Source: Bacillota bacterium
GTDB taxonomy: Bacteria; Bacillota; Clostridia; Saccharofermentanales; Fastidiosipilaceae
Length of the DNA stretch: 33,578 nt
Reading direction: 5' to 3'
NCBI GenBank assembly: GCA_030055235.1
Contig: JASGUW010000169.1
Location: 1-33,578 of the forward strand
Position 1 is the first letter of the stretch. Each line of letters starts with the position of its first letter. A program made the position numbers and the translations under genes. The notes under the pieces were generated by a model. That model was given only the letters and a program-made list of their open reading frames with translations, was not told the origin of the DNA and did no database searches. Positions 1 to 8,857 of this stretch are shown here, in pieces.

Positions 1-87
1 GGTCAAACCTCCTTTGTCAGCTTACTATCGTTATCGCTTGCCATGCATCACGGAGGTTTTGCTTCTTTGAGCTAAAGCTTATTTCAT

Positions 88-141
88 ACCACCAGCTATG
101 CGGGTGGTTGCATGTTGCGCACACTTATGTGCGCAACATGC
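88..141. repeat. Pair of adjacent hairpins (palindromes)
   Basis: Two inverted repeats sit side by side. At about 88-107 ACCACC is matched by GGTGGT around the loop AGCTATGCG. At 110-141 a perfect 14-bp stem (GCATGTTGCGCACA with its complement) closes on the 4-nt loop CTTA. No T-run follows the second hairpin on either strand, so it is not an ordinary rho-independent terminator. Paired hairpins like this occur at ends of IS200/IS605-type elements, but no transposase is visible, so that origin is only a guess. I see no gene in 1-156. Confidence 0.6.
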
Positions 142-156
142 TCAAGCCATCAATAC

Positions 157-196
157 AAAAAAGTCCGAAAAGCCCTGCACATAAGGGTTTTCGGAC
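157..196 (-). terminator. Rho-independent terminator of the tRNA-Leu transcript
   Basis: On the minus strand the stem is formed by 184-196 (AGTCCGAAAACCCT as transcribed) and 163-176, with a loop of about 8 nt. It is followed by a run of six T (157-162 read on the minus strand). It lies just downstream of the tRNA and is the natural end of that transcript. Confidence 0.85.
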
Positions 197-201
197 TATC
201 T

Positions 202-286
202 TGGTGCGGCCGACAGGACTTGAACCTGCATGACTTTCGTCACTGGAACCTAAATCCAGCGTGTCTGCCAATTCCACCACGGCCGC
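202..286 (-). tRNA. tRNA-Leu (anticodon UAG)
   Basis: Read on the minus strand this 85-nt gene starts GCGGCCG and ends CGGCCGC-A-CCA, so the acceptor stem pairs perfectly and the CCA end is encoded. The anticodon arm is CTGGA-TTTAGGT-TCCAG, giving anticodon UAG, which reads CUN leucine codons. The variable arm (GACGAAAGTC) is long, as expected of a class II tRNA such as tRNA-Leu. The T arm carries the normal GTTCAAGTC. It has its own promoter-like -10 box upstream and a strong terminator downstream, so it is probably transcribed alone or as the last product of read-through from lepA. Confidence 0.97.
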
Positions 287-363
287 ATTACGTAGCTCTG
301 TCATGCGGCTATGACAACCGCATTTAGTTGCTATCAGGAGACCGTAAAGGTCGCACACCAGCG

Positions 364-369
364 ATTATA
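364..369 (-). promoter_or_regulatory. Probable -10 box of the tRNA-Leu promoter
   Basis: A perfect TATAAT reads on the minus strand, about 78 nt upstream of the tRNA. A weak TTTGGA lies 16 nt further upstream as a possible -35. The leader between promoter and tRNA carries a small hairpin (ATGCGG/CCGCAT). Confidence 0.5.
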
Positions 370-404
370 ATACATGCCTCGCCTATCCAAATCCGGCATC
401 ACTC

Positions 405-2240
405 TCACTCATCAAGTCTCAGCACCGCCATGAACGCTTCCTGCGGCACCTCAACAGAACCAACCTGCCGCATCCGCCGCTTACCCTCTTTCTGCTTTTC
501 CAGCAGCTTCTTCTTTCGCGTGATATCACCGCCATAGCACTTGGCTAGGACATCCTTTCGGAAAGCACGCACCGTCTCCCTGGCGATGATCTTCCCCCCT
601 ATCGCAGCTTGGATTGGAATTTCAAACTGATGGCGCGGAATATTCTCTTTCAGCTTCTCCGCGATGCGGCGACCGCGCTCGTAAGCTTTATCACGGTGCA
701 CAATAAAGCTCAGGGCATCGACAACCTCCCCGTTCAGGAGAACATCAAGCTTTACAAGATCGGAAGCTTTATAACACTTAAAGTGATAGTCCATTGAAGC
801 GTAGCCGCGCGAGCGGCTCTTCAGAGCATCAAAGAAATCATAGATGATTTCGTTCAGTGGAATGTCATAGCGCATGTCAACCCGCGTCTCATCAAGATAG
901 GTCATATCAAGGTAGTTGCCACGGCGCTGCTGACAGAGTTCCATGATGTTACCGACATATTCCTTGGGCGTGATCACCGTCAGTTCGACGATCGGCTCCT
1001 CCATCTCTGCAATCAGAGAAGGATCAGGCATGTTGGTCGGATTGTCGAGCACCAGCTTCGTGCCGTCAGTCATGAGCACGTGGAAGACAACAGAAGGGGC
1101 AGTCGACACCAGATCAAGGTTGAATTCACGTTCGAGGCGCTCCTGCACGATCTCGTAGTGCAGGAGACCAAGGAAGCCGCAACGGAAGCCAAAGCCCAAT
1201 GCCGCTGAGGTTTCAGCTTCGTAGGAAAGCGCAGCATCGTTGATCTGCAGGCGTTCGAGAGCATCACGCAGGTCCGGGTAGCGCGCATTGTCGGCTGGGT
1301 AAAGGCCACAGAAAACCATCTGCTGCACCGGCCGATAGCCAGGCAGGGCCTCCGCCGCCGGCTCCTCCACCAGCGTAATCGTATCGCCGACAGCCGTGTC
1401 ACGAACGTTCTTAATCGAAGCAGTCAGGTAGCCTACATCACCAGCCTGGAGAAAACCCGTCTCAAAGAGCTGACCCGGACGGAAGTAACCAACTTCAGTC
1501 ACAGTAAACTCCGCTCCGGTATGCATCATGCGGATGACATCACCAGTGCGCACCCGACCGTCCATCACCCGCAGGTGGACGATGACACCACGGTAACTGT
1601 CGTATTTAGAGTCAAAGATCAGTGCCCTGAGCGGGGCGGCACTGTCCCCCTCCGGCGAAGGAAGATGAGCAACGATAGCCTCCAGGACATCCGTGATGTT
1701 CAGTTTCTCCTTGGCTGAGATGAGCGGGGCATGAGAGGCGTCAAGGCCGATGACATGCTCGATCTCTTCCCGCGCGAATTCCGGGCGGGCAGCCGGCAGG
1801 TCGATTTTGTTGATGACCGGCAAGACTTCAAGGTTGGCATCAATTGCGAGGTAAGCATTCGCCAGCGTCTGCGCCTCCACTCCCTGGGCGGCATCCACCA
1901 CAAGGATCGCTCCGTCACAGGCGGCCAGGCTGCGCGAGACCTCATAGCTGAAGTCAACATGGCCGGGCGTGTCAATCAGGTTGAACTCATAGTTCTGGCC
2001 ATCAAGGGCACGGTAGATCATGTGGACGGCCTGGGCCTTGATCGTGATGCCACGCTCACGCTCAATATCCATGTTGTCGAGGACCTGCGACTGCATCTCG
2101 CGCTGTGAAAGAACACCGGTGGCCTCTATCAGGCGATCGGCGAGGGTGGATTTACCGTGGTCGATATGCGCCACGATGGAGAAATTGCGGATCAGGCTGC
2201 GGCGGCGGGCGTCGGCGGCCGGGTCGGGCTTGGCGTGCAT
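405..2240 (-). CDS. lepA: Elongation factor 4 (LepA), ribosome back-translocating GTPase
   Basis: The 611-aa product has the usual length and layout of EF4. It binds the ribosome and uses GTP to act on stalled or mistranslocated complexes. The G domain shows AHIDHGKST (about 24-32), DTPGHVDF (90-97) and NKIDL (144-148). The family-specific C-terminal part is present, including the lysine-rich [20 protein letters not shown] stretch near the end. The start is the ATG at 2240. An AGGAG lies upstream but at a longer than usual distance (about 14 nt). The gene lies 26 nt after lepB and is last in the hisS-aspS-lepB-lepA operon. lepB-lepA adjacency is a classic arrangement in bacteria. No strong terminator is visible after the stop. 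Confidence 0.97.
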   Translation of the reverse strand: MHAKPDPAADARRRSLIRNFSIVAHIDHGKSTLADRLIEATGVLSQREMQSQVLDNMDIERERGITIKAQAVHMIYRALDGQNYEFNLIDTPGHVDFSYEVSRSLAACDGAILVVDAAQGVEAQTLANAYLAIDANLEVLPVINKIDLPAARPEFAREEIEHVIGLDASHAPLISAKEKLNITDVLEAIVAHLPSPEGDSAAPLRALIFDSKYDSYRGVIVHLRVMDGRVRTGDVIRMMHTGAEFTVTEVGYFRPGQLFETGFLQAGDVGYLTASIKNVRDTAVGDTITLVEEPAAEALPGYRPVQQMVFCGLYPADNARYPDLRDALERLQINDAALSYEAETSAALGFGFRCGFLGLLHYEIVQERLEREFNLDLVSTAPSVVFHVLMTDGTKLVLDNPTNMPDPSLIAEMEEPIVELTVITPKEYVGNIMELCQQRRGNYLDMTYLDETRVDMRYDIPLNEIIYDFFDALKSRSRGYASMDYHFKCYKASDLVKLDVLLNGEVVDALSFIVHRDKAYERGRRIAEKLKENIPRHQFEIPIQAAIGGKIIARETVRAFRKDVLAKCYGGDITRKKKLLEKQKEGKRRMRQVGSVEVPQEAFMAVLRLDE

Positions 2241-2266
2241 GTTCTAGATTGATTCTCCTGTTTGGG

Positions 2267-2875
2267 TCAGGGGCGTCCGAAGCGATCCAAGGGGAAGACA
2301 CGGATCAGGGTCTCCCCGATCACATCATCTTCCCGGATAGGTCCAAAGACGCGGCTGTCACTGCTGTCGGGACGGTTGTCACCGAGGACATAGTATTCAT
2401 TGGCGGCTAGAGTCAGGTCGGCAAATCCGACAAGGCGCGGCTCCGTTACGACGCTTTCAGCGAGATAGGGCTCGGCGAGGCGCTCACCGTTGATATAGAC
2501 GGCACCGTCACGGATCTCGACCCGCTCACCCGGCAGGCCGATCACGCGCTTGACGAGATCCTCCTCCCGATGGCCACCCGGCAGGTTCGCCGTACTGAAG
2601 GTAATGATATCACCGCGTCCAACGCCGCCAAAGTGATGCGTAATCTTCTCCACCCAGAGCTGGTCGCCATGGTAGAGGGTCGGGTACATGGAGTTGCCGA
2701 CGACCTCGTTGCGCTGCAGGACAAAAGTCGTGATGGCAAGGCCCAGGACGATCGCGATCAGGATGTATTTGATCCAGTCAAGGACCTCCAGCAGGAAGGA
2801 CGTCCGGCGGGAGGGCGGCGAGGGATCACCCGGCCTGGCGGAAGGACCATAGCGGATGTCGCCCGGGCGGATCAT
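2267..2875 (-). CDS. lepB: Signal peptidase I
   Basis: The 202-aa protein is a membrane-anchored serine protease that removes signal peptides from exported proteins. It has a proline-rich cytoplasmic N-terminus, then one transmembrane helix at about 34-54 (WIKYILIAIVLGLAITTFVL). The catalytic serine is in GNSMYPTL (Ser62), the catalytic lysine in DLVKRVIGLPGE (Lys109), and the conserved GDNRPDSSDSR box lies near 167-177. A single membrane anchor and about 200 residues match the short Gram-positive type. Its ATG overlaps the aspS stop as ATGA, so translation is probably coupled to aspS. Confidence 0.96.
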   Translation of the reverse strand: MIRPGDIRYGPSARPGDPSPPSRRTSFLLEVLDWIKYILIAIVLGLAITTFVLQRNEVVGNSMYPTLYHGDQLWVEKITHHFGGVGRGDIITFSTANLPGGHREEDLVKRVIGLPGERVEIRDGAVYINGERLAEPYLAESVVTEPRLVGFADLTLAANEYYVLGDNRPDSSDSRVFGPIREDDVIGETLIRVFPLDRFGRP

Positions 2876-4683
2876 GCTTCACTCTCTGAGATGGCGCGAG
2901 CGGCCGTCGGACCGAGCAGGAGATCAAGCTCCTCAAGCTGCTCGGGAGCAACCGGAGCCGGGGCACCCGTCATCAGGTCGGCGGCACTCTGTACCTTCGG
3001 GAAGGCGATGACCTCCCGGATATTGCGGGCACCGGTCAGCAGCATGACAAAGCGATCGAGGCCGAAGGCAAGGCCGCCGTGAGGCGGGGCACCGTAGCGG
3101 AAGGCCTCCAGAAGGAAGCCAAAGCTGTCTCTGGCCGCTTCTTCCGTGAAGCCAAGCAGGGCAAGCATGCGCCGCTGCAGATCGGACTCATGGATGCGGA
3201 TGGAGCCGCCGCCAAGCTCCACGCCGTCCATGACAATGTCATAGGCCGCGGCGCGAACAGAAAGCGGATCCGTCTCCAGGAGGTCGATGTCAGCATCCAG
3301 AGGACGGGTAAAGGGATGGTGCTTGGCGTAGAGGCGGTCGTCGCCTGGTTCTCCGGCCTCAAAGAGCGGGAATTCGGTGACCCAAAGGAGCTCATGGCGA
3401 TCAGGGTCGATCATATTCATGCGCGTGGCTACTTCAACGCGCAGCTGGCCCATCGCGGTCTGGACGACACTAGTTGAGCCGCAGCCAAAGAGAATGAGAT
3501 CGTTGGCACCTGCACCGATAGCCGTGGCAAGGCGGGCCGTGGCAGCATCGTCAAAGAACTTCCGGATCGAGCCACGCACAGGCGGACCGGGAACGAGCCA
3601 GGGCAGACCGCCGAGGCGATAGGTCTTGACAAAGTTCCCGAGATCATCGATCTCCCGCCGCGAAAGGCGGCCACCGTCGGGAACAACAAGAGCGATGGCC
3701 GAACCGCCTGTGGCAATGGCCTCGTCAAAAGGAGCAAAGCCGGCTTTGGTTATTTCTGGAAGCTGGCTGACATCCTGCAGTTCCATGTCAAAGCGCAGGT
3801 CGGGCTTGTCGGAGCCAAAACGGCGCATAGCTTCCTGCCAGGTCAGACGCTGAAGCGGCAGAGGGATCTGGATGCCGACGGTCTCTGACGCGACCTTGGC
3901 AACGCCTCTCTCCACTATGTCCATCACCTCATTGGGGCTGACAAAACTCATCTCCAGGTCGACCTGGGTGAATTCAGGCTGGCGGTCGGCGCGCAGGTCC
4001 TCGTCACGGAAGCAGCGGGCAATCTGGATGTAGCGATCGAAGCCGGCCAGCATCAGAAGCTGCTTGTAGAGCTGCGGCGACTGCGGCAGGGCGTAGAAGC
4101 TGCCGGGCTTGACGCGGCTGGGGACGAGGTAGTCGCGGGCGCCCTCCGGGGTTGAGCGGCCGAGCATGGGGGTTTCTATATCGATGAAGCCCTCTGCGGC
4201 AAAGTAGCGGCGGATGGCAAGGACAATCTGGTCGCGCTGCATGATGCGCCGGGCCTGGTCAGGGCGGCGCAGGTCTAGGTAGCGGTGGGTGAGGCGCAGG
4301 GCCTCGTTGGCTTCGCTGTCAGGTTCGATATAGAAGGGCGGCGTGTCGGACTCCGATAAGATGCGCAGGTTGTTGACAACGAGCTCAATCTGCCCCGTCA
4401 TCATGCGCGGGTTGGGGTCGCTGCGCTCGCGGATGTGGCCACTGGCAGCCAGGACGTATTCGGGACGGACGGAGGCGGCAAGGGCGCGCAGCTCGTCCGG
4501 GGCCTTATCCTCGACAATGAGCTGGATCTCACCGCTGCGGTCGCGCAGGGTGATGAAGAGCATGCGGCCAAGGTCGCGGATGTGATGGCACCAGCCCATC
4601 AGGGTGACCTGGCGGCCGGGGATCAGGTGTTCGAGTTCGGCACAGCGGCAGCTGCGCACGAGGCCGGTCATGGATGTGGCCAT
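2872..4683 (-). CDS. aspS: Aspartyl-tRNA synthetase
   Basis: The 603-aa class II synthetase charges tRNA-Asp with aspartate. An OB-fold anticodon-binding domain (about 1-110) is followed by the class II core. Motif 2 (CFRDEDLRADRQPEFTQVD) is at about 224-242 and motif 3 (GLDRFVMLLTG, then REVIAFPK) at about 541-563. The long insertion between motifs 2 and 3 is the GAD-type domain of bacterial AspRS. AAAGGAG lies about 10 nt before the ATG. The gene is 84 nt downstream of hisS, the usual hisS-aspS pairing in Bacillota. Whether the enzyme is discriminating or also charges tRNA-Asn cannot be decided by eye. Confidence 0.97.
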   Translation of the reverse strand: MATSMTGLVRSCRCAELEHLIPGRQVTLMGWCHHIRDLGRMLFITLRDRSGEIQLIVEDKAPDELRALAASVRPEYVLAASGHIRERSDPNPRMMTGQIELVVNNLRILSESDTPPFYIEPDSEANEALRLTHRYLDLRRPDQARRIMQRDQIVLAIRRYFAAEGFIDIETPMLGRSTPEGARDYLVPSRVKPGSFYALPQSPQLYKQLLMLAGFDRYIQIARCFRDEDLRADRQPEFTQVDLEMSFVSPNEVMDIVERGVAKVASETVGIQIPLPLQRLTWQEAMRRFGSDKPDLRFDMELQDVSQLPEITKAGFAPFDEAIATGGSAIALVVPDGGRLSRREIDDLGNFVKTYRLGGLPWLVPGPPVRGSIRKFFDDAATARLATAIGAGANDLILFGCGSTSVVQTAMGQLRVEVATRMNMIDPDRHELLWVTEFPLFEAGEPGDDRLYAKHHPFTRPLDADIDLLETDPLSVRAAAYDIVMDGVELGGGSIRIHESDLQRRMLALLGFTEEAARDSFGFLLEAFRYGAPPHGGLAFGLDRFVMLLTGARNIREVIAFPKVQSAADLMTGAPAPVAPEQLEELDLLLGPTAARAISESEA

Positions 4684-4767
4684 TTGGATGGGTCTCCTTT
4701 TATATCTCTAATGTCGGCGTGGCCGCAGTGGGTGGCGGCGGGTGGCCGGGAAGGCGTGGGGCGCTGG

Positions 4768-6039
4768 TCAATCCGCAGTCCGCAGGTCGAGGCGGCTGCG
4801 GATTGAATCCGCGTCGAGGCTGACCTCCTCCTCAACGCCATCCGCGAGGCGGCGCAGGCGGGCAGTACCGGAGGCGAGTTCGTCCGAGCCGAGGACAATG
4901 ACGTGGCTGTAGCCGCTGCGGGCAGCATACTTCATCTGGGCACGCAGGCTGCGACCGACGAGGTCACTGCCGGCTGTGATGCCGCCCTGACGCAGGCGGT
5001 CGGCAAGGCCGGCGGCTGCCGTCTGGGCCGCGCGGTCGAGCGAGGCCAGATAGAGGCGGGGGCGGACGGGCAGGACAGGCAGGCGGGACTGGGCTTCCAG
5101 CTCCATCAGGAGGCGTTCGACACCCATGGCAAAGCCACAGCCCGGCACCTGTTCGCCGCCGAGAGCCGCAACAAGGCCGTCGTAGCGGCCGCCGCCGCAG
5201 ATGGTACCCTGCGTCCCAACATTCTCCGATATGAACTCAAAGACCGTCCGGGTGTAGTAGTCGAGGCCGCGGACAATGCGCGGATTGACCTGATAGCGGA
5301 TCCCCTGGGCGTCAAGGAGCTCCGTAACGCGCTCGAAGTGGGCACGGCAGTCGGGATCCAGCTCATCGAAGAGGAGCGGCGCGTCCTGGAGGCGAGCCTG
5401 ATCTTCCGGGACTTTGCAGTCCAGGATGCGTAGTGGATTGACATCAAAGCGCTGCCGGCAGTCGGGGCAGAAGGAAGCGATGCGCGGGCGCAGCCATTCG
5501 CGCAGGGTCTCATGGTAAGCGCTGCGGCAGTCAGGGCAACCGATGGAGTTGAGTTCGAGGTGTACAGCCGTGAGGCCGAGCTCTGTGAGGAAGCGGTCGA
5601 CCAGGCCGATGACCTCTGCATCGACAGCCGGGTCGGCGGAGCCGAAGCATTCAACGCCGAACTGGTTGAACTCACGCTGACGGCCCTTCTGCACGGCTTC
5701 ATAGCGGAAGAGGTTCATGCGATAGTAGAGCTTGACCGGATAGGCCTCCGAACTAAGGCCATGCTGGATGAAGGCGCGCGCCACCCCGGCCGTTCCTTCC
5801 GGGCGCAGCGTCAGGCTGCGGCCGGCACGGTCGTCGAAGGTGTACATTTCCTTACGCACAATATCGCTGCTGTCGCCGACACCCCGGGCAAAGACTTCCG
5901 TATGTTCAAAGCTGGGCAGGCGGATTTCGCCGTAGCCGTAGCGATGGCAGATGTCGTCGAAGCGCTTTTCCAGCTGCTGCCAGATATCACTCTCCGGCGG
6001 CAGGATGTCTCTCGTTCCGCGCGGTGCCGCTTGGTCCAT
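4768..6039 (-). CDS. hisS: Histidyl-tRNA synthetase
   Basis: The 423-aa class II synthetase charges tRNA-His. It begins with the typical PRGTRDILP. Motif 2 is LFRYEAVQKGRQREFNQFG (about 110-128), and the histidine-binding HisA signature RGLDYYTRTVFEF lies at about 257-269. The C-terminal anticodon-binding domain ends the protein. Three cysteine pairs (GCPDC, FCPDC and the Cys in LDCKVPE) lie in the insertion domain, as in many clostridial HisRS. The ATG follows AGAGGA. The gene is first in the operon, with a TATAAT about 85 nt upstream. No T-box leader is visible. Confidence 0.97.
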   Translation of the reverse strand: MDQAAPRGTRDILPPESDIWQQLEKRFDDICHRYGYGEIRLPSFEHTEVFARGVGDSSDIVRKEMYTFDDRAGRSLTLRPEGTAGVARAFIQHGLSSEAYPVKLYYRMNLFRYEAVQKGRQREFNQFGVECFGSADPAVDAEVIGLVDRFLTELGLTAVHLELNSIGCPDCRSAYHETLREWLRPRIASFCPDCRQRFDVNPLRILDCKVPEDQARLQDAPLLFDELDPDCRAHFERVTELLDAQGIRYQVNPRIVRGLDYYTRTVFEFISENVGTQGTICGGGRYDGLVAALGGEQVPGCGFAMGVERLLMELEAQSRLPVLPVRPRLYLASLDRAAQTAAAGLADRLRQGGITAGSDLVGRSLRAQMKYAARSGYSHVIVLGSDELASGTARLRRLADGVEEEVSLDADSIRSRLDLRTAD

Positions 6040-6396
6040 ACGTCCTCTATTCCCTTTCTCTCACGGGCGGCTCCGTTAGGACTGTTTCCATTGATGGGCC
6101 GCTCTTTCAGATGATCAATTAAATATTATACGGTATTTCGCGAAGGATCTGGGGTGGGTGTAAGACGTGCTGCGCGGGGGCGTGGGGCGGCAAGTGGCCG
6201 GGGAAGCGTCATGTTCACGGCGAGCCAAGCAGCTGTTGAGGAATGCATCTGCTGATTTAGAAGTTGCAGTTTATGATTTAGTACGTGTTGGGAGACATTC
6301 CGAAGTGTATCTATACTCCAGAATTGCGAGAGTAAGAGCATCCTGTTTAGCCGCAGGCAGGACAGCGGGTGAAACTCAATGGGTGTTCGAGAGGAA
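6040..6396. other. Intergenic region between MATE gene and hisS
   Basis: These 357 nt hold no convincing gene on either strand. The part next to hisS contains the -10 box listed separately. The part downstream of the MATE gene shows only a weak 5-bp hairpin (TCCTG/CAGGA) and no T-run. I found no T-box specifier or antiterminator sequence. Confidence 0.5.
6125..6130 (-). promoter_or_regulatory. Probable -10 box of the hisS operon promoter
   Basis: TATAAT reads on the minus strand within an AT-rich patch, about 85 nt upstream of the hisS start. No good -35 hexamer is seen at 16-18 nt. The short leader fits constitutive expression. Confidence 0.45.
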
Positions 6397-7803
6397 CTAA
6401 TCGATCTTGATACGCACCCAGCGACCGCGATGATAGCGGGTATAGATAATCACCCAACGCACAAACTGATCCACGAAAATCGCGATCCAGGCACCCGGCA
6501 AGCCCCAGCCAAGCATGTTCACGAGCACGTGGGCCACTGTCGTCCTCAGCAGAAGGAGACTGATCGCTGTCGCAATAAAAGGGCTAAAGGTGTCCCCTGC
6601 CCCACGCAGCGCCCCCGCCAGAATCAGCTGAGCCGCCTGGAAGGGTTGAATCAGGGCGACGATACGCAGGGCTATGGCACCGTGGCGTATGACCTCCGGA
6701 TTTGAGGAATAGAGGCTCAGAAGCTGCGGTGCGAAGAACAGGAAGACCAGCGCCATCACAGCAGCAATGGTATAGCCGAGGCACATGGCGGCCTTGTTAC
6801 GGCGCTTGGCCTCCTCCGGATCACGGGCGCCCAAAGCCTGGCCCGTCATCGCCGAAGCAGCGATGCTGAAGGCCTGGCCCGGATTGAAGGTCAGACTCAA
6901 AAGGCTCAGCGCTGACTGGTGTGCCGCATAGACCACATCTCCCAGGCTGATGACGGTCCGCGAGAAGGTCAGGATACCGACACGCATGACCAGCTGCTCT
7001 CCCGAAGCCGGCAGTCCCAACCGCAGCAGATTTCCGATCAGGTGGCGATCAAAGCGAAAGCCGCTGCCGTCGAAGAGCCGAAGCTCGCGGTCCGGCAGTG
7101 AGAGCATGCGCACCATCATGGCAAAGGCGAAGACCTGGGAAAGCGCTGTCGACAATGCCGCACCCGTCGCGCCCAGAGCCGGGAAGGGCCCCAGACCGTA
7201 GATCAGTATCGCGTTGCCGACAACATTGGCGGCGTTCGCCACCAGATTGATGCGCATGGGGGTCTGTGTCTCACCGATACCGCGCAAGGCGGCGGAAAAG
7301 GACAGGTTCGCCGACTGAAAGAGAAAGCCCAGAAGGAGAATGCGGAAATAGTTGAGTCCGACCGTTATAACCGTCTCACTGGCTCCCATAAAGCGGAAGA
7401 GATCGTCCGCGAAGATCTGCATCACAACGACAAAGGGCAGCGTCAGCAACGTCAGGTTCAGCACCAGCACATGCTTGAGCACCGGGCTCATACGCTGCCT
7501 CTCCTCGGCGCCGTAATAGCGCGCGATCATGGCCGTGCCACCGACATTCAGCGCCTGAACCAGAGAGACACCGATAAAGATCAGCTGATTGGTGACTCCG
7601 ACTGCAGCGACAGAAGCTGCGGCAACTGAATGATCCGCCTGACGGCCGAGCATCATCAGGTCGATCATGCCAAAGAGCGAGCTGAGAACCAGTTCGATAA
7701 GGACCGGCCAGGCCATGCGCAGGACATTTCGTTCGTTCGGGCCCATGAAGCGCCGGAAGAAACTGGCTGGAGGTGATTGTTCGTGGCTCAGATCTTTATC
7801 CAT
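6397..7803 (-). CDS. MATE-family multidrug/cation antiporter
   Basis: The 468-aa integral membrane protein has about 12 hydrophobic segments in two homologous halves, the length and pattern of MATE efflux proteins. The first half opens with MAWPVLIELVLSSLFGMIDL followed by MMLGR, the usual MATE beginning. The second half has TFNPGQAFSIAASAMTGQAL and later GAGDTFSPF. Such proteins export drugs or metabolites using a Na+ or H+ gradient, and the substrate cannot be inferred here. The ATG at 7803 has no ribosome-binding site. Instead a TATAAT ends only 7 nt before it, so the mRNA is probably leaderless. The gene stands alone, with hisS downstream on the same strand and perR divergent upstream. 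Confidence 0.93.
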   Translation of the reverse strand: MDKDLSHEQSPPASFFRRFMGPNERNVLRMAWPVLIELVLSSLFGMIDLMMLGRQADHSVAAASVAAVGVTNQLIFIGVSLVQALNVGGTAMIARYYGAEERQRMSPVLKHVLVLNLTLLTLPFVVVMQIFADDLFRFMGASETVITVGLNYFRILLLGFLFQSANLSFSAALRGIGETQTPMRINLVANAANVVGNAILIYGLGPFPALGATGAALSTALSQVFAFAMMVRMLSLPDRELRLFDGSGFRFDRHLIGNLLRLGLPASGEQLVMRVGILTFSRTVISLGDVVYAAHQSALSLLSLTFNPGQAFSIAASAMTGQALGARDPEEAKRRNKAAMCLGYTIAAVMALVFLFFAPQLLSLYSSNPEVIRHGAIALRIVALIQPFQAAQLILAGALRGAGDTFSPFIATAISLLLLRTTVAHVLVNMLGWGLPGAWIAIFVDQFVRWVIIYTRYHRGRWVRIKID

Positions 7804-7810
7804 GCAAGCT

Positions 7811-7838
7811 ATTATAAGACACTTTAAAAATATGTTAA
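7811..7838 (-). promoter_or_regulatory. Promoter of the MATE gene, abutting its start codon
   Basis: On the minus strand TTAACA (7833-7838), a 16-nt spacer and TATAAT (7811-7816) form a near-consensus promoter. Only 7 nt separate the -10 box from the ATG, so transcription would begin at or next to the start codon. Confidence 0.6.
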
Positions 7839-8292
7839 GAGCGCAGTTGAAGCACTGAGGATCTGACAGTAGATCTGGAAGTTGTTCCCATTAGCGTTTC
7901 AGAGACAGGAAGCAACTGGCCGACCGTCATGTCCGTGAAGCAGGAGATCTCCTGACAGCAGAAGTGTTCAGCACTGACGCAGACGGTCTGGTACCAGATA
8001 TACATGGACAAGCAGTCTGGTCCAACTTATGACGCGTTTTCTATATATCCAGGCTGTTTATCTTTTTGCGGATTTCCGCATTTTTGATCAACAGCTTTCC
8101 ATTCCAGCAGAGGAACCATAAGGACATGACTGTTTCTGGGACCCAAAGCCACTCCATGAAACGGATGGCAACTCAACGACCGACATGCCTATTCACAAAG
8201 ATACATAGGTGTAAAGGATCACTGCAGCGCCCAGACTACATGAGTCCTTGATTTTGAAAAGAACAGCAAAAAGTGTAACATATGTTTCAGAT
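7839..8292. other. Intergenic region between MATE gene and perR
   Basis: About 450 nt without a supportable gene. A short hairpin (TGCGG-ATTT-CCGCA, 8067-8080) followed by five T (8081-8085) looks like a weak plus-strand terminator, but no gene is visible before it. Short open stretches are not similar to any protein I recognise. The perR promoter begins at 8293. Confidence 0.45.
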
Positions 8293-8321
8293 TTGTTCTA
8301 AGGTTAGATTTATTCTAATAT
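8293..8321 (+). promoter_or_regulatory. perR-prx promoter with overlapping PerR box
   Basis: TTGTTC (8293-8298), a 17-nt spacer and TAATAT (8316-8321) form the promoter. The palindrome TTAGATTTATTCTAA (8304-8318) fits the 7-1-7 PerR/Fur box pattern with a single symmetry mismatch and covers the spacer and the start of the -10. Repressor bound here would block RNA polymerase, so the operon is probably autoregulated and induced by peroxide. Confidence 0.65.
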
Positions 8322-8352
8322 CAGATCATTTCTAAGAAACGGAGGAAACTTG

Positions 8353-8841
8353 ATGAGACAACGACAAAGTGCAGCTCAGGACATGCTGAAGAAGCATGGT
8401 ATCAAGCCCTCCTTTCAGCGCATGCAGGTGCTGGGAGAAATTCTGGCCCACGGCGGGCACCCCACCGCCGACGAAGTCTACAGCTGGCTGTCCGACATTC
8501 GCCCGCCGATTGCCCGGGCTACGGTCTACAACACTCTCAACCATCTGGTCGATCACGGTCTCCTGGAGCGTTTCACGCTGAACCGTCTGGAAACACGCTA
8601 TGACCTCCGCATAGAAAAGCACGGACATTTTGTCTGTACAAGATGCGGGCTGGTTGAGGACATCCCCTTCCCTGCCGAACTCGACTCTCCCCGGCTGGAG
8701 GGCTACCAGATTGAACGCGCCGACTGGCTTTTACGCGGCAGCTGTCCCGGCTGTCACGAACAGATAGACAATTCGCCGACACCTGACAGGCAGGCCTCAG
8801 CACCGGATGGTGACGAGGGGCAAGCAGCAGGCGTCAACTAA
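8353..8841 (+). CDS. perR: Fur-family peroxide-responsive repressor (PerR-like)
   Basis: A 162-aa Fur-family regulator, longer than most (about 145 aa) because of a polar C-terminal tail. The N-terminal winged helix (PSFQRMQVLGEIL to ARATVYNTLNHL) binds DNA. The metal site residues of Bacillus PerR have equivalents: His in GHPTADEVY, Asp in ETRYDL, both His in KHGHFVC, and Asp in VEDIPFP. That last residue is Asp in PerR and Glu in most Fur proteins, which favours peroxide sensing. The structural zinc site is present as CTRC and CPGC. The ATG at 8353 has GGAGG 7 nt upstream; a TTG just before it is also possible. The peroxiredoxin gene follows after 16 nt, the expected target. Confidence 0.88.
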   Translation: MRQRQSAAQDMLKKHGIKPSFQRMQVLGEILAHGGHPTADEVYSWLSDIRPPIARATVYNTLNHLVDHGLLERFTLNRLETRYDLRIEKHGHFVCTRCGLVEDIPFPAELDSPRLEGYQIERADWLLRGSCPGCHEQIDNSPTPDRQASAPDGDEGQAAGVN

Positions 8842-8857
8842 GAAAAGGAGTTTTTCC

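Noticed and set aside
6040..6396. T-box leader upstream of hisS
   Set aside because: hisS-aspS operons often have one, but no conserved antiterminator core or terminator hairpin was found; the leader after the -10 box is only about 80 nt.
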